The notes: generated by a model from the sequence alone, not told the origin. Positions 44,449 to 53,742 are shown, numbered from the stretch's first letter. The stretch is 64,000 nucleotides of DNA from Caballeronia jiangsuensis (GCA_000648925.1 JFHF01000041.1:1-64000), one strand, 5' to 3'. Program-made: numbers and translations.

Positions 44449-46152
44449 ATGTTCAAGAAGAAGACGCGCGGCGGCAGCGATTTCCAGACGCATCACCGCA
44501 GCACGATGCTCGTGAACCGGCTGCCCGCGTGGCGCTCGCGCCTCGTCGCGATGTTCATCGCGGCGGCGTTCCTGTCGCTTGCCGGGCGCGCGCTGTGGGT
44601 GCAGGTCATCGATCACGAGTTCTATATCAGCGAAGGTCAGAAGCGCTATCAGCGCACGCTGGCGCTTTCGGCGACGCGCGGGCGCATCGTCGATCGCAAC
44701 GGCGCGATGCTCGCCGTGAGCCTCGCCACCTATGAAGTCTGGGCGACGCCAAAACTCTTCGACGGCGATCACGGCAACGAGATCGCGCGCCTGCTCGACA
44801 TGCCGCCCAAGGAGTTGCAGCGGCGCGTCGAAGGGAACCGCGCGTTCGTGCTGCTCAAGCGTCAGGTGGAAGCCGAGTCCGCCGAGCGGATCCAGACCAT
44901 CGGGCGCGCGGGCATCACGCTCGTGCCGGACACGAAGCGCTTCTATCCCGAAGGGGAATCGGCGGCGCACGTCGTCGGCTTCACCAATAACGAGGATCAC
45001 GGGCAGGAAGGCGTCGAGCTTGCCGCCGATACGCGTCTGACGGGCGAAGCCGGCCAGCGCGAGGTGATTCGCGACCGGCTCGGCCGCGTCGTCTCGCAGA
45101 TCGGCGAACCGGCCATGCCGCAGAACGGCGAGACGATTCAACTGACCATCGACCGGCGCATTCAGCAGCTCGCGCACTCGCAACTGAAGGCGGCGATCGC
45201 GAAGCACAAGGCGCGCGCGGGCAGCGTCGTCGTGCTGGACGCGAGGAACGGCGAGGTGCTCGCGCTCGCCAATTACCCGAGCTTCGATCCGAACGACCGC
45301 TCGCGCCTCACTGGCGAGCAGTTGCGCAACCGCGCGCTCACCGACACCTTCGAGCCCGGTTCGACGATCAAGCCGCTCGTCGCCGCGCTGTCGATCGATC
45401 TGGGCCGCGTGCGGCCGGACACGCGCATCGACACGGCGCCGGGGACTTTCAAGCTCGGGCCGAACGTGATTCACGACACGTCGAATCACGGCATCATCAC
45501 CGTGGCCGAGGCGGTGCAGATGTCCAGCAACGTCGCGCTCACGAAACTCGCGCTGCAGATTCCCGCGCAGACCATCTGGGACAAGTACCGCGAATACGGC
45601 ATCGGCCGCGCGCCCGAGCTGACCTTCCCCGGCGCGGCGACCGGCCGCCTGCGCGCGCCCGAACGCTGGAAGCCGATCGAGCAGGCCACGATGGCCTATG
45701 GCTACGGCCTGTCGCTCTCGCTACTGCAGATCGCGCAGATCTATACCGCTTATGCCGGCGACGGACGCTTCCATCCGGCCACGCTGATTCAGGGCGAAGC
45801 ACGCCGCGACGCCGTGCAGGTGACGAAGCCCGCGACCGCGAAAGCCGTGCGCAGCATGCTCGAAAATGCGACCGGCGACCACGGCACCGGGCGCGCGGCG
45901 GCGGTCGAGGGCTATCGCGTCGGCGGCAAGACCGGCACGGCGCGCAAGCAGGTCGGGCGCTCGTATGCGGCGAACAAGTATCGGGCATCGTTCGTCGGCA
46001 TCGCGCCGATGAGCGATCCGCGCGTGATCGTCGCGGTGATGATCGACGAGCCCACAGGGGGCACCTACTACGGCGGCACGGTGGCGGGGCCGGTGTTCTC
46101 CGGGATCGTCGGCGGCACGCTGCCGCTGCTCGACGTGCCGCCCGACGCCTGA
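44449..46152 (+). CDS. FtsI/PBP3-type penicillin-binding protein
   Basis: A 567-residue class B penicillin-binding protein that cross-links peptidoglycan. An N-terminal membrane helix (about 32-52) precedes the pedestal domain, which begins at ATRGRIVDRNG. The transpeptidase domain has the triad motifs STIK (Ser305 to Lys308), SSN (359-361) and KTG (494-496). It resembles FtsI, but it is not in a dcw division cluster here and is shorter than many PBP2s, so it is probably an FtsI paralogue. AGGA precedes the ATG. It may be co-transcribed with the NAT gene. Confidence 0.88.
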   Translation: MFKKKTRGGSDFQTHHRSTMLVNRLPAWRSRLVAMFIAAAFLSLAGRALWVQVIDHEFYISEGQKRYQRTLALSATRGRIVDRNGAMLAVSLATYEVWATPKLFDGDHGNEIARLLDMPPKELQRRVEGNRAFVLLKRQVEAESAERIQTIGRAGITLVPDTKRFYPEGESAAHVVGFTNNEDHGQEGVELAADTRLTGEAGQREVIRDRLGRVVSQIGEPAMPQNGETIQLTIDRRIQQLAHSQLKAAIAKHKARAGSVVVLDARNGEVLALANYPSFDPNDRSRLTGEQLRNRALTDTFEPGSTIKPLVAALSIDLGRVRPDTRIDTAPGTFKLGPNVIHDTSNHGIITVAEAVQMSSNVALTKLALQIPAQTIWDKYREYGIGRAPELTFPGAATGRLRAPERWKPIEQATMAYGYGLSLSLLQIAQIYTAYAGDGRFHPATLIQGEARRDAVQVTKPATAKAVRSMLENATGDHGTGRAAAVEGYRVGGKTGTARKQVGRSYAANKYRASFVGIAPMSDPRVIVAVMIDEPTGGTYYGGTVAGPVFSGIVGGTLPLLDVPPDA

Positions 46153-46287
46153 GCGGCGCGCAGGCGGGCGCGGGCCTTGCTGTATCGATCATGCGCCCCC
46201 CGAGGCGCGCCCGCGAACCTGACCGGACTGTAAAGGGCTTGTGCTCTAATGTCGTGTTCGGCACCAAGAGATCAAACGGGAAAGACC

Positions 46288-46653
46288 ATGAAAAAACTCG
46301 CCGCGGCGCTCGCGTTGCCTGTGCTTTTCGCCGCTTGCGCCCAGTTTCATAACGAAGATGCAGGACAACCCGAAGTCGAGAAATCATCGACCGATAACAA
46401 GGTGAACGGCATCGTCCAGTGCATCGCCGACGAAGCGAAGAAGCACGACGCCAAGTATCAGAAGACGTCCATCCCGCAAGGCGTGATGCTGGAGTTCGGC
46501 GATTCCAACGTGATCAAGGTCCGTTACGACAACGGCGAGACCACGTATCGCTTCTATCCGGGCCAGCGTCATCCGTCGAATCTGTGGATCGAAGGCGCGG
46601 GCAAGAAATGCGCGCCGGCGGATGCGACCGCCCACGACGAACCCCAGAAATAA
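46288..46653 (+). CDS. Small lipoprotein of unknown function
   Basis: A 121-residue exported protein with a lipobox at the end of its signal peptide (VLFAAC, Cys17). The mature part is short and polar and carries paired cysteines (IVQCIADEAK and KKCAPADAT) that could form a disulfide. It has no family I can name. The ATG at 46288 starts directly before the signal peptide; AAACGGGAAAG lies upstream. The next small gene follows after 11 bp, so both are probably in one transcript. Confidence 0.65.
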   Translation: MKKLAAALALPVLFAACAQFHNEDAGQPEVEKSSTDNKVNGIVQCIADEAKKHDAKYQKTSIPQGVMLEFGDSNVIKVRYDNGETTYRFYPGQRHPSNLWIEGAGKKCAPADATAHDEPQK

Positions 46654-46664
46654 GCAGGCACATC

Positions 46665-46955
46665 ATGCGCTCGACCAAAGCCATCAGCGCCGTCGAACGG
46701 CTCAAGACGCGCAGCGGCAACGCGAGCTACGCGGCCATCTCGATGCCGGGCGGCCTCTTCTATCTCGTCGAGCGCGCGGCCGAAGGTTCGAAAAAACTCT
46801 CCGATCCCATGCCGATGGACGAGTTCGTCGCGTTCGTCAACGCGCGCGAACCTGGCAAGCCACGCAGGGTCAGCAAGCTCGATCTCGCGATGGAAGAACA
46901 GATCGGCCGCAGCGGCAAGCGCACGGCGAAAGCGCCCGCCGAGAGCGGCGAATAA
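46665..46955 (+). CDS. Hypothetical protein (96 aa)
   Basis: A 96-residue soluble basic protein (start MRSTKAISAVERLKTRSGNA). The middle has ASYAAISMPGGLFYLVERAA, resembling a compact beta-hairpin, and the C-terminus is rich in lysine and arginine (GRSGKRTAKAP). I do not recognise it. It lies 11 bp after the lipoprotein gene and has a weak GCAGG site before the ATG. It may be nucleic-acid binding on charge alone. Confidence 0.55.
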   Translation: MRSTKAISAVERLKTRSGNASYAAISMPGGLFYLVERAAEGSKKLSDPMPMDEFVAFVNAREPGKPRRVSKLDLAMEEQIGRSGKRTAKAPAESGE

Positions 46956-47250
46956 GCGCATCTTCCCGCCGTCGCTATCGATCCGCGCCGCCCTGGCGCG
47001 GCGCAACATCGAAATCCCCACGTCCCCCTCACATGAATGTGCGATGACAGACGGAGCCAGCAGGCTCGCGTTGCGTACATTTTTGTTAACGATCGAACTC
47101 GCTAAGACGGGCAACGATCGGTCTACCGAAGAAAAGAGCAAGGGCCACCCGCAACGCTACAAAAAAATGCGCGGGTGAACGGGGTGCCTGAACGGCGCGC
47201 GTGTCCGATGTCTGGACCATGCGCCGCATGGCCGAGAGGAAGACCAAAAA

Positions 47251-47556
47251 ATGAAGAAGAAGAACGAGACCAAGGGCAGCCTTTTGCCCTCGGCGATGGC
47301 GGACGTCGAGCTTCAACACATCGAGCGCGCACTCGCGCAACTGCGCACGATGCACAAACAATCATCCGGCACGCTCAACGTCGAGTACTGGCGCGAGCGT
47401 CTCACCGCCGTGCTGAAGGGCTATGCGCTCGTGCCCGCGCAGAAGCAGCGCATCGAGGCGCTGCGCATTGCGCTCGATACGGTCGACAGCGGCCCGCGCG
47501 ACGGCTCCGGCAGCCGCAGGAAGTCGACCAACAGGCTTTGGGCGAAAGCGGCCTGA
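47251..47556 (+). CDS. Hypothetical protein (101 aa)
   Basis: A 101-residue soluble protein, mostly helical (with ADVELQHIERALAQLRTMHK and EYWRERLTAVLKGYALVPAQ and QKQRIEALRIALDTV). The N-terminus is lysine-rich. GAGAGGAAG precedes the ATG. No signal peptide or membrane segment is present. The function is unknown; a small helical regulator or accessory protein is possible. Confidence 0.6.
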   Translation: MKKKNETKGSLLPSAMADVELQHIERALAQLRTMHKQSSGTLNVEYWRERLTAVLKGYALVPAQKQRIEALRIALDTVDSGPRDGSGSRRKSTNRLWAKAA

Positions 47557-47747
47557 CAACCGCTTTCGCCGCTCGCGCCGCGGCGCGAATCCTTCGTTCG
47601 CGCCCGCGTCTCGTGACGAGCCGGGCGCGCAACGGCTTTGGGAATTCTCGACTTTTCACGGCACGCGTGCATCGCGACGCGTCCCGCCGGTACGCCGGGC
47701 ACCGTTCATGCTCGATAGCAAGACCTTCGATCATGCCGGGAGCTGCC

Positions 47748-48080
47748 ATGTCCATTCATCGTCACGACCGTGCGCGCGGCGCACGCCGGCCCTGGCCGAT
47801 GCTCGCCAACGCGATCCTCGCCAGCTTCATCGCGGCGTTCAGCACGTACGGCGTCGCGCAGATCACGAACGGCGGCAGCGCCGGCAGTCAGGACAACCGC
47901 CAGTCCGATTCGACATCGAGCGCGGCTCCGTCGGGCACGGCGATGCATGAATCGCAGAAGCCGCAATCGAAGGATGCCGCGAAGGGCCGCGCCGCGACCG
48001 CGGACAAGCATCACAAGCCCGAAGGCGCCGGCGGCTTCGACAACGGCCTGTACGGCACGGGCGCGGGCAATAACAAGTAG
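47748..48080 (+). CDS. Hypothetical exported or membrane-anchored low-complexity protein
   Basis: A 110-residue protein with a basic N-terminus and one hydrophobic stretch (PMLANAILASFIAAFSTYGVAQ, about 17-38), which could be a signal peptide or a membrane anchor. The rest is low in hydrophobic residues and rich in Ser, Gln, Lys and Gly, ending GGFDNGLYGTGAGNNK, so it is probably disordered and on the periplasmic side. GGGAG five bases before the ATG supports the start. It converges on the formate/nitrite-type transporter gene with 17 bp between stops. No function is assigned. Confidence 0.55.
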   Translation: MSIHRHDRARGARRPWPMLANAILASFIAAFSTYGVAQITNGGSAGSQDNRQSDSTSSAAPSGTAMHESQKPQSKDAAKGRAATADKHHKPEGAGGFDNGLYGTGAGNNK

Positions 48081-48097
48081 GAGCGCGCGCCCGCGTT

Positions 48098-48955
48098 TCA
48101 GTCGTCGTGCTTTTGCGGCATGCTCATGATTTCCGGCGCGATCGCCGCATGATTGACGATCGCGACGAGCGACACGCCGCCGATCACGTTGCCGATGAAC
48201 GTCGGCACGAGAAACACGAGGAAGTAGTCCGGGACGCTGGCCGCGCCGATCATCACCGCATACGCCGCCTCGACCGATCCCGCGATCACGTGCGTGAGCT
48301 TGCTCACCGCGACGGTGTACGTCACGAGCAGGACGGTCAGGAGGCGCTCCGAGCGCGCGCTCGGCAGCAGCCACACCATCAGCGCGATGAGCCAGCCGGA
48401 GAACACGCCGCGCACGACGGTCACGCCGAACTCGGCGGACAGCGGCGTCATCGCGACCTTGGCGAGCGCCTCGCTCACTTCCGGCGAGAACACGCCGCGA
48501 ATCTGCAGGATGCCCGCGAAGATCGTCGTGCCGACGAGGTTGAAGAAAAGCACGATCGCCCAGAGACGCAGCGCCTTGAACAGGGTCACGAGATCGCGTC
48601 GCGTGAGCACGGGCAGCACTGCGGTCAGCGTGCTCTCCGTGAAGAGCTGCTGACGTCCGAGAATGACGAAGACGAAGCCGATCGTATAGCCGAAACTCGA
48701 TACGAGCCCGCTCCATCCCGCCTCCGGCAACGCGCTTTCGAGAATCGACTGGACGAGAAACGAGAAACCCATCGAAAGGCCGGCGGCGAGCGCCGACCAC
48801 ATCAGCGCGGCGAAGGTGCGCTCCATCGCGACTTCGCCTTCTTCGCGCACGATCTCATGGATGACGAGCGGATGCGGTGCGGAGTGTTCGGCGGCCTGTT
48901 CCTGCTCGGCGCTATCGAGGTGCGGCGAGTCGGCCCCGGCTTGCGGCTCGTTCAT
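48098..48955 (-). CDS. Formate/nitrite transporter-family channel
   Basis: A 285-residue inner-membrane protein of the FNT fold (six helices, pentameric). After a charged N-terminal extension of about 45 residues, the membrane part shows SMGFSFLVQSILESAL, LGRQQLFTESTLTAVLPVL (the conserved QLFTE..T loop) and PTFIGNVIGGV near the C-terminus. The QLFTE form places it in the divergent branch of FNT proteins, for which substrates are not settled, rather than among canonical FocA/NirC. GGAGAACG precedes the ATG. The nickel permease lies 83 bp upstream on the same strand, so the two may be co-transcribed. Confidence 0.82.
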   Translation of the reverse strand: MNEPQAGADSPHLDSAEQEQAAEHSAPHPLVIHEIVREEGEVAMERTFAALMWSALAAGLSMGFSFLVQSILESALPEAGWSGLVSSFGYTIGFVFVILGRQQLFTESTLTAVLPVLTRRDLVTLFKALRLWAIVLFFNLVGTTIFAGILQIRGVFSPEVSEALAKVAMTPLSAEFGVTVVRGVFSGWLIALMVWLLPSARSERLLTVLLVTYTVAVSKLTHVIAGSVEAAYAVMIGAASVPDYFLVFLVPTFIGNVIGGVSLVAIVNHAAIAPEIMSMPQKHDD

Positions 48956-49038
48956 GATCGTTCTCCCTGAACGCCGCTCGATACGGAAGGTGGATGAGCG
49001 GCTGGCGCATCCACGAAGCAGGAAGAATGCCCATCGAT

Positions 49039-50106
49039 CTAACGGGCGATGGTGCCGTCGATGGCGTCATAGCCGCGCCACTTGTAAATGAGCGCGGAAA
49101 CGAGCCAGCACGCGGCGAAAATCGCGACGATGCCATAGCCGAGCATTCCGAAGTGCTCGGTGAGCGACGCGCTCGCATCCCACAGTCCGCCCTTCAGTTG
49201 CAGCCGGTCCGCGATCAGACCCAGCGCCTCGATGCCGCCGACGAGCACCGCGATCAGCACCGACACCAACGTGACCGTGAGGTTGTAGTAGAGCTTGCGA
49301 ATCGGCTTCATGAACGCCCAGCCGTAGGCGCCCGTCATCAGCAGACTGTCGGCGGTGTCGATGAGCGACATGCCCGCCGTGAAGAGCACCGGGAACACGA
49401 GAATCGACCAGACCGGCATGCCGCGCGCGGCTTCGGCGGCCGCGATGCCCATCAGGCCGATTTCGGTCGCCGTGTCGAAGCCGAGCCCGAACAGGAAGCC
49501 GAGCGGATACATGTGCCAGCTTTTGCCGATCAGCCTGAAGAGCGGCCGCGCGATGCGCGCGAGCGGCCCGCCGCCGACCGCGAGCATGTCGATGTCTTCG
49601 TCGCGGCAGGATTCACCGCGCCGCACGCGCCTGAACGCGCGCCACACGCCGCGCAGCACGAAGAGGTTCATCGCCGCGATCGCGAACAGGAACAGCGACG
49701 ACACCGACGTGCCGATGATCCCGCCGATCTCGCGAAACTCGGCGAATCGGCCCTGCACGGCCATCGCGGTCGCGGCGATCAACGCGGTAGCCGCGACGAC
49801 GATCGTCGAATGTCCGAGCGAAAAGAAGAAGCCGGCGAAGAGCGGGCGCTTGCCTTCCTGCATCAGCTTGCGCGTGACGTTATCGATGGCGGCGATGTGG
49901 TCGGCATCGACCGCGTGGCGCAGCCCGAGCGAATATGCGAGCAGCGATGTGCCGAGCAAAAGCGGATAGTGGCGGAACGCGACGAGCGCCCAGAGCCACG
50001 CGAGCACATTGAACGCGATAAGGCCGGCGACGAGACGCGCGGATTTGCGCGGGAGTTTCCGATGCGTCGGACTCGACGCGGAAGCGGGCTCGAACGGTTC
50101 GGTCAT
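49039..50106 (-). CDS. HoxN/HupN/NixA-family nickel/cobalt transporter
   Basis: A 355-residue permease with eight predicted helices. It has the NiCoT signatures: LRHAVDADHIAAIDNVTRKL (the metal-binding HAxDADHI motif), FFSLGHSTIVV and LGFDTATEIGLMG. It imports Ni2+ and/or Co2+ for metalloenzymes such as urease or hydrogenase; neither enzyme is in the window. The FNT-type gene follows on the same strand. The ATG at 50106 is 156 bp from the divergent desaturase. Confidence 0.9.
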   Translation of the reverse strand: MTEPFEPASASSPTHRKLPRKSARLVAGLIAFNVLAWLWALVAFRHYPLLLGTSLLAYSLGLRHAVDADHIAAIDNVTRKLMQEGKRPLFAGFFFSLGHSTIVVAATALIAATAMAVQGRFAEFREIGGIIGTSVSSLFLFAIAAMNLFVLRGVWRAFRRVRRGESCRDEDIDMLAVGGGPLARIARPLFRLIGKSWHMYPLGFLFGLGFDTATEIGLMGIAAAEAARGMPVWSILVFPVLFTAGMSLIDTADSLLMTGAYGWAFMKPIRKLYYNLTVTLVSVLIAVLVGGIEALGLIADRLQLKGGLWDASASLTEHFGMLGYGIVAIFAACWLVSALIYKWRGYDAIDGTIAR

Positions 50107-50262
50107 ATGCGCGCGCGTGCGGTATCGAAGGAATAAAGGATACCGTGAGCGAATGCATGGCCAAAAATCGAATGCTTATTGCGCCGATCGCGAAATCCTT
50201 AGCCGGATTCCTTCGTTGGGACGAACAGGATGCGCCGCTAGCATGGCACTTCGCCTTTATCG

Positions 50263-51279
50263 ATGTCCGCCATGCCCCGCTATCTCGACGACGCCCAACG
50301 CCAGGAACTCCAGCGCCAACGCGAAAGCCTGCACTGGCGCAGCGAATGGCCGACGTGGGCGGTGATCGTCGCGATCTACGGCGGCTGGTTCGGCGTCGCG
50401 ATGAACGCCCGCACGATCGGCCTCGTGCCATCCGTCGCGCTGCTCGCGGTGCTGTCGTGCTGGTTCATGTCGCTACAGCACGAGCTGATGCACGGGCATC
50501 CGACGCGCTGGCCGCTCGTCAACATGCTCTTCGGCATCGCCCCGCTCGCGGTGTGGTTTCCGTACGAGGTCTATCGGGAGTCGCATCTGCGTCATCACGA
50601 CGATGCGCATCTGACCGAACCGGGCCGCGATCCCGAAAGCTATTACGTGACGCCGGAACAGTGGGCGAGCGCGGGCCCCGTGCTGCGCGCCGCGCTCGCC
50701 GCGCGCAATACCTTCGCGGGCCGGATGCTCATCGGGCCGTGGTTCTCGATCGCGGCATCGTGGCGCGAGGCGATGCAGGCTGTCGTCGAGCGGCGCTGGC
50801 GGATCGTCGCGAGCTGGGCGGCGCATCTCGCATCGCTCGTGCTGCTCGCGAGCTGGCTCGAAACGCGATGCGGCATTCCGTGGCGCGCGTTCGTGTTCGG
50901 CGTCGGTTATGCGTCGCTCGCGCTGGCTTCGGTGCGCTCGTTTCAGGAGCATCGCGCGGCCGAGGAAGAAAGCGAACGTACGGTCGTTAACGAAGCCGCG
51001 TGGCCGTGGCGTCTGCTCTTTCTCAACAACAACTATCACGCCGTGCATCACGATCTGCCCGGCGTGCCGTGGTTCGCGCTCGGCCGGATCTATTCGCGCC
51101 GCCGCGACGCCTATCGCGCGAGCAACGGCGGTTTCGTCGTGCGCGGATACGGTGAATGGGCGATTCGCCACGCACTCGCGCAGGCGGCCGAACCGGTGCA
51201 TCCGTTCGCCGCTGCGGAATCGCCCGCCGGCCGACGCCAGGACGCGCGCAGCGCCGATACGGCCAGCCTCGTGAGCTGA
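50263..51279 (+). CDS. Fatty acid desaturase-family protein
   Basis: A 338-residue membrane di-iron enzyme. It carries the three histidine boxes: HELMHGH (73-79), HLRHHDD (108-114) and NYHAVHHDLP near residue 260. Several hydrophobic segments lie between them. Members introduce double bonds or hydroxylate lipid and carotenoid-like substrates with O2. The long substrate-access part is shorter than in acyl-CoA desaturases, so the substrate cannot be given. A later in-frame ATG (50272) is possible. It is followed by a PhnD-like gene after 47 bp. Confidence 0.85.
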   Translation: MSAMPRYLDDAQRQELQRQRESLHWRSEWPTWAVIVAIYGGWFGVAMNARTIGLVPSVALLAVLSCWFMSLQHELMHGHPTRWPLVNMLFGIAPLAVWFPYEVYRESHLRHHDDAHLTEPGRDPESYYVTPEQWASAGPVLRAALAARNTFAGRMLIGPWFSIAASWREAMQAVVERRWRIVASWAAHLASLVLLASWLETRCGIPWRAFVFGVGYASLALASVRSFQEHRAAEEESERTVVNEAAWPWRLLFLNNNYHAVHHDLPGVPWFALGRIYSRRRDAYRASNGGFVVRGYGEWAIRHALAQAAEPVHPFAAAESPAGRRQDARSADTASLVS

Positions 51280-51326
51280 CGCGCGGCGCTGTACGATCCG
51301 TCATCGACATTCGATTCCCGCTCGCG

Positions 51327-52139
51327 ATGCAATGGCTCGCCGTCCTGCCGATGTACAACGTGACGCCCGCGCTCGCCGCGGACTGGCGCGCGCTGCTCGC
51401 TCACGTTCGTGACCGTCTCGCAGACTGGCTGCGCGAACGCGGCGATACGCTCGATATCGTCGATCCCGGTCCGGATCTCACCGCCTTCTGGCTGCGCGAC
51501 GATGTGCTGCTCTCGCAGACCTGCGGCTATCCGCTCGTGCATGCGCTCGCGAATCGCGTGCGGCTCGTCGGCGCGCCCGACTTCGACGTCCCTGGCTGCG
51601 AAAACGGCTCGTATCGCAGCGTGATCGTCGCGGGCGGGCATGTCGCGGCGCAATCGATCGAAGGCTGCCGTGGCCTGCGCGCCGCCTATAACGACGACGA
51701 TTCCAACAGCGGCATGAACCTCTTCCGGCACGCCGTCGCCCCGTTCGCGCACGACGGACGGTTCTTCGCCTCCGTCACGAAAACCGGCGCGCATCTGGCC
51801 TCGCTGCGTGCGCTCGCCGAAGAGCGCGCGGATGTCGCCGCGATCGACTGCGTCACGTTCGCGTTCGCGCAGTCGCATCTGCCGGAACTGACAGCCGGCG
51901 TACGCGTGCTCGGCATGACGGCCAGTGCGGGCGCGCTGCCGTTCATCGCGTCGATGCGTGTTCCGCCTGACTCCATCGACACAATTTTTCAAGCACTCGC
52001 CGATGCGCTCGATCGCGATCCCGCGCTCGCCAGCCGGCTCGGGCTCAGAGGCCTCGTTCGACGCACCGAAGCGGACTACACGCCGATTCTCGACTACGAA
52101 CGCGATGCCATCGCGCGCGGCTATCCGCGCTTCGCCTGA
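51327..52139 (+). CDS. PhnD-like phosphate/phosphonate-binding protein, no signal peptide seen
   Basis: A 270-residue protein of the PhnD-type periplasmic-binding fold. The blocks YRSVIVAG followed by AYNDDDSNSGMNLFRHAV and AAIDCVTFAFAQ match that family. It starts MQWLAVLPMYNVTPALAADW without a signal peptide, and I see no upstream in-frame segment that would supply one. No permease or ATPase gene is adjacent. It may therefore act as a cytoplasmic binding or sensor protein rather than as a transporter subunit. The start is uncertain because no good ribosome site precedes the ATG. Confidence 0.72.
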   Translation: MQWLAVLPMYNVTPALAADWRALLAHVRDRLADWLRERGDTLDIVDPGPDLTAFWLRDDVLLSQTCGYPLVHALANRVRLVGAPDFDVPGCENGSYRSVIVAGGHVAAQSIEGCRGLRAAYNDDDSNSGMNLFRHAVAPFAHDGRFFASVTKTGAHLASLRALAEERADVAAIDCVTFAFAQSHLPELTAGVRVLGMTASAGALPFIASMRVPPDSIDTIFQALADALDRDPALASRLGLRGLVRRTEADYTPILDYERDAIARGYPRFA

Positions 52140-52260
52140 CCGGAACGCGCCCGCCCGATCCGGCAGGTTTTCCGGAGTTTCGGCACAATCGGCCTTTTAG
52201 CGCGTGGCCCAAGGCGCGGTGTGGATGCATCGCGATCCACCACGCTTTCGGAAAGCCGCA

Positions 52261-53256
52261 ATGATCCCCTTCTCGTTACTCGACCTTTCTCCGGTTCCGC
52301 TCGGCTCGACACCGGCCGACGCCTTCGCCCATTCCCTCGATCTCGCCCGGCACGCCGAGCGCCTGGGTTATCTGCGCTACTGGCTCGCCGAGCATCACAA
52401 CATGACGGGGATCGCCAGCGCGGCGACCGCCGTCGTGATCGGCCATATCGCGGCGGGCACCACGACGATCCGCGTCGGCTCGGGCGGCATCATGCTGCCG
52501 AATCATGCGCCGCTCGTGATCGCCGAGCAGTTCGGCACGCTCGCGTCGCTGTTTCCGGGGCGCATCGACCTCGGGCTCGGACGCGCGCCGGGCACCGACC
52601 AGACCACCGCGCGAGCGCTGCGCCGCGATATGCATGGCAGCGCGGAATCGTTCCCGGACGACGTCGTCGAATTGCAACGCTATTTCGCCGATCCGGTCGA
52701 AGGCCAGCGCGTGCGCGCCGTGCCCGGCGCCGGACTGCATGTGCCGATCTGGCTGCTCGGCTCGTCCCTCTTCTCGGCGCAGCTGGCGGCCGCGCTGGGG
52801 CTGCCGTTCGCGTTCGCATCGCATTTCGCGCCGGATTACCTGCTGACCGCGCTCGAGGTCTATCGCAAGCAGTTCCGCCCGTCCGCGACGCTGCAAAAGC
52901 CTTACGCGATGGTCGGCGTCAACGTCTTCGCCGCCGATACCGCCGAGGAAGCGCGCTTTCACTTCACGTCGCTGCAGCAGCAGTTCATCAACCTGCGACG
53001 CGGCACGCCCGGCCAGTTGCCGCCGCCCGTCGAATCGGTCGCGTGCAGCGACGCCGAGCGCGCGGGCGTCGAGCAGGCGCTCGCGTGTTCGGTCGTCGGT
53101 GCGCCGGCGGATGTCGAAGCCGGCCTGCGCTCGGTGATCGACCAGACGCAGGCGGACGAACTGATCATCACCGCGCAGATTTTCGATCACCAGGCGCGCC
53201 TGCGTTCGTTCGAGCTCGCGAGCCAAGCGCGGGACGCGATCGGCAAGCGCGCGTGA
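52261..53256 (+). CDS. Luciferase-like monooxygenase (LLM class)
   Basis: A 331-residue TIM-barrel flavin-dependent protein. The N-terminus (IPFSLLDLSPVPLGSTPADA) and the blocks YWLAEHHNMTGIASAATAVV, RVGSGGIMLPNHAPLVIAEQ and RIDLGLGRAPGTD are typical of the group often called LLM class oxidoreductases. They use reduced FMN or F420; F420 is unlikely here. The reductase partner is not adjacent, and the substrate is unknown. I chose the ATG at 52261; an in-frame GTG at 52204 is less likely. It is 121 bp after the PhnD-like gene. Confidence 0.87.
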   Translation: MIPFSLLDLSPVPLGSTPADAFAHSLDLARHAERLGYLRYWLAEHHNMTGIASAATAVVIGHIAAGTTTIRVGSGGIMLPNHAPLVIAEQFGTLASLFPGRIDLGLGRAPGTDQTTARALRRDMHGSAESFPDDVVELQRYFADPVEGQRVRAVPGAGLHVPIWLLGSSLFSAQLAAALGLPFAFASHFAPDYLLTALEVYRKQFRPSATLQKPYAMVGVNVFAADTAEEARFHFTSLQQQFINLRRGTPGQLPPPVESVACSDAERAGVEQALACSVVGAPADVEAGLRSVIDQTQADELIITAQIFDHQARLRSFELASQARDAIGKRA

Positions 53257-53490
53257 GCGGCGTGCCGCCGGCATAAAATAAAGGGACACAATATTCCCAT
53301 GCGCCTCCCGCTGGACGCGCGCACTTTTGACAGGCAATAATGAGATACCGGAGGGTAGCGCGGGCCGCGCCGCCTTTCGCGTCCGCCTCGTTCGTCAATC
53401 TGAATCCCAATGTAGCGCGCCCGAATTTCGTGCACGCCGGTCGATGGCGCGGTGAAACAACAACAACGACGTCGCAAGACGGGAGGAAGA

Positions 53491-53742
53491 ATGTCGATGC
53501 CGAGAAGCGCCGCAACGGGCGCCATGACGCTGCTGACGGAATACGACGATGCCAGCGGACAGGAAGTGCGTTCGCTGCGCCTCGAACCCGCGGCGGACGG
53601 CAAAGCCGTACTGCTGATTGAAATCGACGAGCGCAAACCCGGCATTCACCGCGAAGTGCGTTATGAAATAACGCCCGCGGAACTGATTGCCGCCATTCGC
53701 GCGCATGGTGCGGAATTACCGGGGGAACAACACAGTCGTTAA
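53491..53742 (+). CDS. Hypothetical protein (83 aa)
   Basis: An 83-residue soluble acidic protein. It starts MSMPRSAATGAMTLLTEYDD and contains ERKPGIHREVRYEITPAELI, a mixed strand-helix pattern. GGGAGGAAGA just before the ATG gives strong support for this start; an upstream in-frame ATG at 53452 has no such site. I do not recognise the family. The stop codon lies inside the palindrome TTAAAACGTTTTAA. Confidence 0.6.
   Translation: MSMPRSAATGAMTLLTEYDDASGQEVRSLRLEPAADGKAVLLIEIDERKPGIHREVRYEITPAELIAAIRAHGAELPGEQHSR

Noticed and set aside
53258..53269. GCGGCGTGCCGC as terminator of the LLM gene
   Set aside because: The stem is only five base pairs and no T-run follows.
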